Part shown: in pieces, positions 1 through 5,482 of the stretch
Position numbering within the stretch: the stretch's first letter is position 1
Layout: each line of letters begins with the position of its first letter
Source: an uncultured Clostridia bacterium
GTDB taxonomy: Bacteria; Bacillota; Clostridia; Oscillospirales; Acutalibacteraceae
Direction of reading: 5' to 3'
NCBI GenBank assembly: GCA_947628595.1
Contig: CANRAN010000080.1
Span: 1-6,263, forward strand
DNA: 6,263 bases
Position numbers and translations under genes: made by a program
The notes under the pieces: generated by a model
The model's database searches: none
Seen by the model: only the letters and a program-made list of their open reading frames with translations
What the model was told of the DNA's origin: nothing

Positions 1-1
1 A

Positions 2-52
2 TATCTTACAGGAGTGGCAGAAACGATATTTGAAGGAGAAATTGAGCTATGA
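2..52 (+). CDS. dapF: C-terminal end of probable diaminopimelate epimerase (5' partial)
   Basis: Only the last 16 codons and the TGA stop are inside the window. The frame reads YLTGVAETIFEGEIEL. This resembles the C-terminal signature of diaminopimelate epimerases, where a (M/L)TGPA segment is followed by a (V/I)FEGE strand close to the end of the protein. Here the usual proline after TG is valine. DapF converts LL-diaminopimelate to meso-diaminopimelate for lysine and peptidoglycan synthesis in the cytoplasm. The stop overlaps the pyrG start as ATGA (49-52), which indicates a real translated gene and probable translational coupling. The presence of dapL, the enzyme that makes the DapF substrate, one gene downstream supports the call. 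The catalytic cysteines lie outside the window, so identity rests on a short tail and context. The existence of a coding end here is more certain than the name. Confidence 0.68.
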   Translation, partial: YLTGVAETIFEGEIEL

Positions 53-1677
53 CGACAAAATACATATTCGTTACCGGTGGGGTGGTATCGGGACTCGGCA
101 AGGGAATAACGGCGGCATCTCTCGGAAGGCTTCTTAAAGCAAGAGGTCTTAAGGTAGCCGCTCAGAAACTCGACCCCTACATAAATGTTGACCCGGGAAC
201 AATGAGTCCGTATCAGCACGGAGAAGTGTATGTAACTGAGGACGGAGCCGAAACTGATCTTGACCTCGGACATTATGAAAGATTTATTGATGAGAACCTA
301 AACAAATTTTCAAATCTTACCACAGGTAAGGTGTATTCAAATGTTCTTGACAAGGAGAGAAGGGGGGATTACCTCGGTGAAACTGTTCAGGTTATTCCCC
401 ATATTACGAATGAAATAAAGTCCTTTATCTATGCAGTAGGCAAGGACAGCGATGCAGATGTTGTCATAACGGAAATAGGCGGTACGGTCGGAGATATTGA
501 AAGTCAGCCGTTTCTTGAGGCGATACGTCAGGTAAGCGTTGAAGTAGGTTCCGAAAACAGCCTGTTTATTCATGTATGCCTTGTTCCTTATCTTAAAGCG
601 AGTCAGGAGCACAAGTCAAAGCCTGCTCAGCATTCGGCAAAGGAACTTCGTTCTCTCGGAATTAACCCCGATATTATGGTGCTTCGCTGTGACGAGCCGA
701 TAGAGGACAGGAGTATATTCAAAAAAATAGCGATGTTTTGTCATGTAAAGAGCGATTGTGTAATAGAAAATGTCACGATTCCTGTTTTATATAATGCGCC
801 GATAATGCTTGAAAAGGCCAATTTCAGTGATATAGTATGTCGTGAGCTTAAGATAGATGCACCAAAGCCGGATATGAAGGATTGGCAGGATATGCTCGAC
901 AGAATAGCCGCAAGGGATAAAACAGTAAGAATTGCACTCTGTGGTAAATATGTACAGCTTCATGATGCATATCTTTCCGTTGCGGAAGCACTTCGTCATG
1001 CCGGATATGAAAATCAGTCATTTATAGATATAAAATGGGTAGATACCGAACTTATAACAGAATACAGCGTGGATGAGTTCTTAGGAGACGTTGACGGAAT
1101 ACTTGTTCCGGGCGGCTTCGGAAACAGAGGCGTTGAGGGAAAGATAATTGCCGTTAAATATGCAAGAGAAAAGGATATTCCGTATCTCGGAATATGCCTT
1201 GGTATGCAGACGGCGGTTATTGAGTTTGCAAGGAACGTGCTCGGGCTTGCCGATGCGGATTCCGGAGAATTTGCTCCCGAAAGCCAACATAAGGTAATTG
1301 ATCTCATGCCGGACCAGAAGGGGATTGTTGAAAAGGGCGGTACTATGCGTCTTGGTGCATATCCGTGCAGGATACGTAAGGGTACTATCATGGAACGTGC
1401 TTACGGTATGAGTGAAATTGCGGAACGTCATCGTCACCGTTATGAATTTAACAATGAGTTCCGCACACAGTTTGAAGAAAACGGCATGGTATTTACAGGT
1501 ACTTCACCGAACGGACTTCTTATTGAGGCAGTGGAAATCCCTGCACATCGTTTCTTTATCGGTGTGCAGTATCACCCTGAATTCAAGAGCCGTCCTAATC
1601 ATGCACACCCGCTTTTCAGAGAATTTGTTTATGCGGCACTATGTAAACAGTCAGACCGAACCGAAAAGAGCGAATAA
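49..1677 (+). CDS. pyrG: CTP synthase (glutamine hydrolysing)
   Basis: The 542-residue protein has the normal length for CTP synthase, which aminates UTP to CTP using ATP and ammonia from glutamine, the last step of de novo pyrimidine nucleotide synthesis. The N-terminal synthase domain (about 1-270) carries the P-loop-like GGVVSGLGKG (10-19), the KLDPYINVDPGTMSP stretch (40-54), EDGAETDLDLGHYERF (64-79), EIGGTVGDIES (142-152) and SKPAQHS (190-196). The C-terminal class I glutamine amidotransferase domain (about 290-535) has the oxyanion-loop PGGFG (354-358), the nucleophile Cys383 in GICLGMQ, and His509/Glu511 in QYHPEF, so the catalytic triad is intact. The ATG is preceded by AAGGAG (33-38) at 10 bases and overlaps the upstream stop as ATGA. 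No promoter is visible in the 48 bases upstream, so it is probably expressed from the upstream operon. No defects are seen. Confidence 0.98.
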   Translation: MTTKYIFVTGGVVSGLGKGITAASLGRLLKARGLKVAAQKLDPYINVDPGTMSPYQHGEVYVTEDGAETDLDLGHYERFIDENLNKFSNLTTGKVYSNVLDKERRGDYLGETVQVIPHITNEIKSFIYAVGKDSDADVVITEIGGTVGDIESQPFLEAIRQVSVEVGSENSLFIHVCLVPYLKASQEHKSKPAQHSAKELRSLGINPDIMVLRCDEPIEDRSIFKKIAMFCHVKSDCVIENVTIPVLYNAPIMLEKANFSDIVCRELKIDAPKPDMKDWQDMLDRIAARDKTVRIALCGKYVQLHDAYLSVAEALRHAGYENQSFIDIKWVDTELITEYSVDEFLGDVDGILVPGGFGNRGVEGKIIAVKYAREKDIPYLGICLGMQTAVIEFARNVLGLADADSGEFAPESQHKVIDLMPDQKGIVEKGGTMRLGAYPCRIRKGTIMERAYGMSEIAERHRHRYEFNNEFRTQFEENGMVFTGTSPNGLLIEAVEIPAHRFFIGVQYHPEFKSRPNHAHPLFREFVYAALCKQSDRTEKSE

Positions 1678-1698
1678 TACAGTAAAGGAGAAAGAAAT

Positions 1699-2907
1699 AT
1701 GCCAAAGCTTAATGAGAATTTTATGAAGCTTGAGAAGAATTATCTTTTCATAAACATTGCTAAGAGGATAAATGCCTTTATTGAGGCAAATCCCGATAAA
1801 AAGGATAATATTATCCGTATGGGTATAGGTGATGTAACCCTCCCGATAGCACCGTGTGTTGTAGAAGCAGTCAAAAAGGGCGCAGAGGAAATGGGCGTCA
1901 AGGAAACCTTTAAGGGTTATGAGGACAGCGGCACAGGATATGATTTTCTCAAGGAAGCTGTTGCAAAATATTACGCAAGCTTCGGGGCAGATGTAAAGCC
2001 GTCAGAAATACGCATAAGCGATGGTGCAAAGTCAGATTGCGGTAATATAGTTGATATTTTCGGGGAGGATAATGTTGTAATAATAACCGACCCTGCATAT
2101 CCGGTATATGTTGATTCCAATGTTATGAGCGGAAGAAAGATTGTATATGCCGATTGTACAAAGGAAAACGGTTTTTGCCCTGTCCCCGACAAAAATGTTC
2201 ATGCGGATTTGATTTATCTTTGCTCGCCAAATAATCCTACGGGTGCCGCATTTACAAAGGAGCAGCTCAAAGCATGGATAGATTACGCAATAGATAACAA
2301 GGCTATAATAATTTATGACGCCGCATATGAGGCATTTATAACCGAGCCGGATATTCCGAGAAGTATTTTTGAGGTTGAGGGTTCAAGACAGTGCACAATA
2401 GAAATTTGTTCACTTTCAAAGACGGCGGGCTTTACGGGCATGAGATGCGGATATACGGTTATTCCCGATGAACTTGAGGCAGACGCATCAGACGGAACAA
2501 AGGTAAGTATTTCCCAGATATGGGGGAGAAGACAAGGCTCAAAATTCAATGGTGTATCTTATCCTGTACAGTGCGGAGCAGCCGCAGTATTCAGTGATGA
2601 GGGCAGGGAGCAGATTAAGGTTAATCTTGAGTATTATAAGGAAAATGCAAGAATAATAGCTGAGGCACTTGACGAATTGGGTATTTATTATACAGGCGGA
2701 AAGAATTCTCCGTATATATGGCTTGAGTGTCCCAATGGTATGAAGTCATGGGAATTTTTCGATTATCTCCTCAATGAAGCCAATGTTGTCGGCACACCGG
2801 GAGCAGGCTTCGGCAAAAACGGAGAGGGTTTCTTCCGTCTTACTTCATTTGGTGACAGGGATAAAACCGTTGAAGCTGTTGAGAGAATAAAGAAGTTGCT
2901 GAGGTAA
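1699..2907 (+). CDS. dapL: LL-diaminopimelate aminotransferase
   Basis: The 402-residue protein is a fold-type I, PLP-dependent aminotransferase of the length expected for DapL. DapL converts tetrahydrodipicolinate directly to LL-diaminopimelate with glutamate as amino donor, bypassing the succinyl or acetyl DapD/C/E steps. Visible marks are MGIGDVTLPI (41-50) near the N-terminus, GYEDSGTGY (73-81) where many relatives have GYGPEQGY, and the family-typical SDGAKSD (107-113). Others are SPNNPTG (176-182), the PLP-ring aspartate and tyrosine in YDAAY (D207, Y210), the Schiff-base Lys241 in SLSKTAGFTGMR, and the carboxylate-binding arginine R380 in FFRLTSFG. AAAGGAG (1684-1690) lies 8 bases before the ATG. 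The gap to pyrG is only 21 bases, so the two genes are co-transcribed. A probable dapF end upstream of pyrG fits the same pathway. A generic aspartate-type aminotransferase is the alternative, but the SDGAK and GIGD motifs make DapL much more likely. Confidence 0.93.
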   Translation: MPKLNENFMKLEKNYLFINIAKRINAFIEANPDKKDNIIRMGIGDVTLPIAPCVVEAVKKGAEEMGVKETFKGYEDSGTGYDFLKEAVAKYYASFGADVKPSEIRISDGAKSDCGNIVDIFGEDNVVIITDPAYPVYVDSNVMSGRKIVYADCTKENGFCPVPDKNVHADLIYLCSPNNPTGAAFTKEQLKAWIDYAIDNKAIIIYDAAYEAFITEPDIPRSIFEVEGSRQCTIEICSLSKTAGFTGMRCGYTVIPDELEADASDGTKVSISQIWGRRQGSKFNGVSYPVQCGAAAVFSDEGREQIKVNLEYYKENARIIAEALDELGIYYTGGKNSPYIWLECPNGMKSWEFFDYLLNEANVVGTPGAGFGKNGEGFFRLTSFGDRDKTVEAVERIKKLLR

Positions 2908-2949
2908 ATATATTAATTTTTACTTGTTTTTTATAATATAAGCACATAT

Positions 2950-3017
2950 AAGAAGGATATGCTCCCGGAGGTATGTGGTGATAAGACCACTGCCACGTAA
3001 GGGGGCATATCCTTTTT
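2950..3017 (+). terminator. Long stem-loop after dapL, probable intrinsic terminator with structured loop
   Basis: Bases 2953-2966 pair with 3001-3014 over 14 positions, all Watson-Crick except one G-U (T2963 with G3004). The stem can extend outward with a G-U at 2952/3015 and A-T pairs at 2950-2951 with 3016-3017. The 3' arm runs into five Ts (3013-3017), as in a rho-independent terminator for the dapF-pyrG-dapL transcript. Unusually, the loop is 34 bases (2967-3000) and has its own pairing: GTGGT (2975-2979) with ACCAC (2986-2990) around a GATAAG loop, or alternatively 2972-2978 with 2993-2999. The long loop and short T run are atypical, so a dispersed palindromic repeat or a small structured RNA remains possible. 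Confidence 0.75.
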
Positions 3018-3112
3018 CGTGGAGAAATGTGTGAACATATTTATGAAGACGGACGGATGTTATCCTTTGAAAATCCGTACAATTCATATTTATAAAAATT
3101 ACATAAAATATA
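3018..3112. other. Non-coding spacer between the stem-loop and the ppk promoter
   Basis: This AT-rich stretch is open in the ppk frame from a GTG at 3019, but it lies between the terminator-like hairpin and a strong promoter and has no convincing ribosome binding site for that GTG. The translated segment is not like the start of polyphosphate kinases. The only structure seen is a weak 6-bp inverted repeat, ACGGAT (3053-3058) with ATCCGT (3073-3078), around a 14-base loop. I see no gene in it. Confidence 0.6.
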
Positions 3113-3141
3113 TTGCTAAATGCCATAATGTTTGTTATAAT
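3113..3141 (+). promoter_or_regulatory. Probable sigma-A-type promoter of ppk
   Basis: The -35 element TTGCTA (3113-3118) matches four of six consensus bases. It is separated by exactly 17 bases from a perfect TATAAT (3136-3141). A TG one base upstream of the -10 (3133-3134) makes it an extended -10. Transcription would begin near 3148, about 36 bases before the GTG start of ppk. The site lies inside the upstream extension of the open frame, so it argues against any start before it. Confidence 0.78.
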
Positions 3142-3170
3142 GGAATAAATGATGCGGAAATTAATTCCGA

Positions 3171-3178
3171 AAAGGTGG
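3171..3178 (+). promoter_or_regulatory. Ribosome binding site that sets the ppk start
   Basis: AAAGGTGG ends 5 bases before the GTG at 3184. It is the only good Shine-Dalgarno-like sequence at a proper distance from an in-frame start in the upstream part of the frame, and it lies downstream of the predicted transcription start. Confidence 0.75.
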
Positions 3179-3183
3179 TAGCT

Positions 3184-5385
3184 GTGAGCGATAAGAAAAA
3201 AACAGATATAAAGGTAAAAAAGGACAATAAAATAAAAACGTCTTCAAAGGCACAACTCAAGCCGACAAAGCTGTATTCACCCCCGGATTTTCCCTATCAT
3301 AACAGGGAACTTAGTTGGATGGATTTTAACAGCAGAGTCCTTGAGGAAGCCTTTGAAAAGGAAAATCCCATTCTCGAAAGGTTGAACTTTCTTGCCATAA
3401 CAGCATCAAACCTCGATGAATTTTTCATGGTTCGTGTTGCGGGAGTAATGGATAAACTGCATTCATCTAAGGCACATCAGGCGGACGAATCGGGTATGAA
3501 TGCTATACAACAGTTTGAAAGTCTTACACTGAAAATACATGAATTTGCCAAAAAACAATATTCATGCCTTAATCGTTCCCTTTTGCCGGCACTGAAAAAG
3601 TGTAAGCTGTATTTTCTGAAAATTGAGGAGCTTACAAAATCCCAAAGACAGCAGGTAGATAAATATTTTGATAAATTTATTTTTCCCGTGCTTACTCCGC
3701 TTGCTGTTGACAGGTCAAGACCATTTCCGTTACTTGCAAACAAAAGTCTGAATATAGCTGTCCGACTTTCAAAGGAGGGCGAGGATATTTTTGCTGTGGT
3801 TCAGGTTCCGTCTATACTTCGGAGATATTTTGAGGTACAGTCGGACAACGGCAGGGCTTTTGTAATGCTTGAGGATATAATAATCAACAGACTTTCGGAC
3901 TTGTTTGAGCTCTATAAAATCAAGGCTTACTGTCCTTTTAGGATAACAAGGGACAGCGACCTTGATATTGACGAAGAAGCCGATGACCTGCTTGTTGAAA
4001 TAAAACATTCACTGAAAAAACGTCAAAGAGGAGATCCGGTTCGCCTTGAAATAATTTCAAAGTGCGACGAGGAACTGAAAAACTTTCTTGTTGATATGCT
4101 TGGTGTAAGCAGTAAGGAAATATATGAGGTGAGCGGTCCGCTTGACCTTACGTTCCTGTCAAAATTCTGCCGTATCGAGGGACTTGATGCATTACGCTTC
4201 AAGCCCATAATCCCGGTAAATCCTCCGGCAGATTTCTTCAGCTATGACGATATGTTTGAGGCAATAAGGGAAAAGGACAGAATGGTGCATCATCCGTATG
4301 AAAGCTTTGATGCTGTCATAAAATTCATAAATCAGGCTGCAGCCGATCCCGATGTACTTGCAATCAAACAGACGCTTTACAGGGTAAGCGGACATTCTCC
4401 GATTATAGCGGCACTTATCAAGGCGGCAGAAAACGGAAAGCAGGTAACTGTTCTTGTGGAGCTAAAGGCAAGATTTGACGAGGAAAATAATATCGGCTGG
4501 GCAAAAAAGCTCGAAAAGGCGGGCTGTCATGTTATATACGGTCTTCAGGGGCTGAAAACACATTGTAAGATAGTTCTTGTTGTCCGCAGAGAGGAGGACG
4601 GACTCCGCAGGTATCTCCATATGGGGACGGGTAACTATAATGACAGCACGGCACGCTTCTATACGGATATAGGTATGTTTACCTGTAATGAAGAATTCGG
4701 TGAGGATGCATCCTCTCTGTTCAATGTTATAACAGGTTACAGCACCCCCCCGGTATATAATAAAATGAAAGTTGCACCGACAGGACTTCGTGATTTCTTT
4801 GAGGAAATGATACGACACGAAACCGAAAATGCCATTAACGGTCTGCCATCCGGAATTATAGCAAAGGTAAATTCACTTGTAGATCCGACAATAATCGGAC
4901 TTTTATATGCTGCTTCAAAGGCAGGAGTAAAGATAACACTTATAGTGCGCGGAATATGCTGTCTTGTTCCGGGAATAAAGGGAATAAGTGAGAATATAAC
5001 CGTGCGGAGTGTAGTGGGGCAGCTTCTTGAACACAGCAGAATTTTTGTGTTTGAAAACGGTGGCGACAGAAAGATATACATGGGTTCGGCGGACTGGATG
5101 CAAAGAAATCTTGATAAGAGAGTTGAGCTTGTATTCCCTGTTGAGGATCCCGATTTGATAATACGATCAATGGAAATTATCGAGGCAATGCTTAAGGACG
5201 TTCTTAATACAAGAATACAGAAGCCTGATACATCCTACGAGCTGCTTGACCGTAGGGGAAAGAAGCCGCATAACTGCCAGAGAGAGTTTTCGGATATGGC
5301 TAAAAAGGCTCTTGAGTCAAAGAAAACAGTGGAGAAAGAAGAAAACCGTTTTAAACCCCTTATGGGAAGCGGTAATCTGAAATAA
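3184..5385 (+). CDS. ppk: Polyphosphate kinase, class 1 (PPK1)
   Basis: PPK1 reversibly transfers the gamma-phosphate of ATP to inorganic polyphosphate, usually as a membrane-associated oligomer. From the GTG at 3184 the protein has 733 residues, somewhat longer than the 688 of E. coli Ppk. A lysine-rich, probably disordered N-terminus (about 1-32) precedes the domain that opens with NRELSWMDFNSRVLEEA (40-56). The catalytic half has LYRVSGHS (398-405), VELKARFDEENNIGWAKKL (424-442) and the first phospholipase-D-like site with His460 in LKTHCK, equivalent to the phosphorylated His435 of E. coli. HMGTGNYNDSTARFYTD (479-495), RGICCL (589-594) and the second conserved His617 in LLEHSRIFVFENGGD follow, then SADWMQRN (635-642). 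The C-terminal tail after about 683 is charged. GTG 3184 was chosen because a ribosome binding site and promoter lie just upstream. The frame is open to 3019, but that extension spans the promoter. No terminator is visible behind the gene, so read-through into pfkA is possible. Confidence 0.96.
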   Translation: MSDKKKTDIKVKKDNKIKTSSKAQLKPTKLYSPPDFPYHNRELSWMDFNSRVLEEAFEKENPILERLNFLAITASNLDEFFMVRVAGVMDKLHSSKAHQADESGMNAIQQFESLTLKIHEFAKKQYSCLNRSLLPALKKCKLYFLKIEELTKSQRQQVDKYFDKFIFPVLTPLAVDRSRPFPLLANKSLNIAVRLSKEGEDIFAVVQVPSILRRYFEVQSDNGRAFVMLEDIIINRLSDLFELYKIKAYCPFRITRDSDLDIDEEADDLLVEIKHSLKKRQRGDPVRLEIISKCDEELKNFLVDMLGVSSKEIYEVSGPLDLTFLSKFCRIEGLDALRFKPIIPVNPPADFFSYDDMFEAIREKDRMVHHPYESFDAVIKFINQAAADPDVLAIKQTLYRVSGHSPIIAALIKAAENGKQVTVLVELKARFDEENNIGWAKKLEKAGCHVIYGLQGLKTHCKIVLVVRREEDGLRRYLHMGTGNYNDSTARFYTDIGMFTCNEEFGEDASSLFNVITGYSTPPVYNKMKVAPTGLRDFFEEMIRHETENAINGLPSGIIAKVNSLVDPTIIGLLYAASKAGVKITLIVRGICCLVPGIKGISENITVRSVVGQLLEHSRIFVFENGGDRKIYMGSADWMQRNLDKRVELVFPVEDPDLIIRSMEIIEAMLKDVLNTRIQKPDTSYELLDRRGKKPHNCQREFSDMAKKALESKKTVEKEENRFKPLMGSGNLK

Positions 5386-5419
5386 TTGGAATATTTTTGA
5401 TATAGGTTATAAATTTTAC

Positions 5420-5448
5420 TTGTAATAACAAAAATTTTAGTGTAAAAT
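5420..5448 (+). promoter_or_regulatory. Probable sigma-A-type promoter of pfkA
   Basis: TTGTAA (5420-5425) and TAAAAT (5443-5448) match four and five of six consensus bases and are separated by exactly 17 bases, giving a start near 5455 and a leader of about 28 bases. The region is very AT-rich, which raises the chance of spurious matches, but both elements and the spacing fit. It gives pfkA its own transcription independent of ppk. Confidence 0.66.
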
Positions 5449-5463
5449 AATAATATATTTTAC
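5442..5463. repeat. 8-bp perfect inverted repeat over the pfkA -10 and start region
   Basis: GTAAAATA (5442-5449) and TATTTTAC (5456-5463) are exact reverse complements separated by six A/T bases. The repeat covers the predicted -10 and transcription start, a position where a bound repressor would block initiation. A second small palindrome, TTACTTGTAA (5416-5425), covers the -35 element. Both are AT-rich and could be chance. I do not recognise the motif of a known regulator. Confidence 0.4.
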
Positions 5464-5466
5464 TGA

Positions 5467-5472
5467 AAAGGA
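5467..5472 (+). promoter_or_regulatory. Ribosome binding site of pfkA
   Basis: AAAGGA ends 10 bases before the ATG at 5483, slightly long but like the spacing seen for pyrG. An in-frame GTG at 5474 is almost in contact with this site and is therefore unlikely to be the start. The sequence MKRVGILTSGGD from the ATG also fits the usual start of the enzyme. Confidence 0.7.
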
Positions 5473-5482
5473 TGTGTCCGAT

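Noticed and set aside
1412..1726. 104-codon + strand frame overlapping the pyrG end and dapL start.
   Set aside because: It overlaps two firmly identified genes in another frame and has no family signature.
2975..3034. A tiny frame (GTG 2978, 18 codons, stop at 3034) with GGAGG at 2967-2971 correctly spaced upstream.
   Set aside because: It lies entirely inside and just beyond the palindrome, its GGAGG is part of the stem-loop, and transcription would be expected to stop near 3017 before the frame ends. Most likely coincidence.
3053..3078. Inverted repeat ACGGAT/ATCCGT upstream of the ppk promoter.
   Set aside because: Only 6 bp around a 14-base loop with no T run, and upstream of the predicted transcript start. 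Too weak to call an operator or terminator.
2920..3126. Minus-strand open frame of 68 codons across the palindrome and spacer.
   Set aside because: It crosses the hairpin and the ppk promoter, has no convincing ribosome binding site and encodes nothing recognisable. A similar frame would arise wherever this palindrome occurs.
2908..3183. Possible riboswitch or ribozyme in the dapL-ppk spacer.
   Set aside because: I compared by eye with conserved cores I know (lysine, fluoride, guanidine, c-di-GMP riboswitches and hammerhead) and saw no match. The predicted ppk leader, from about 3148, is too short for such an aptamer.
4462..5170. Several overlapping minus-strand open frames opposite ppk.
   Set aside because: They are shadows of a well-conserved coding gene on the + strand, overlap each other, and show no start signals or recognisable domains.
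2918..5423. The 10-mer TTTTACTTGT occurs after both dapL (2918-2927) and ppk (5414-5423).
   Set aside because: Both sites are AT-rich spacers, the flanks do not match well, and only the second falls at a promoter -35. Chance is the simpler explanation.
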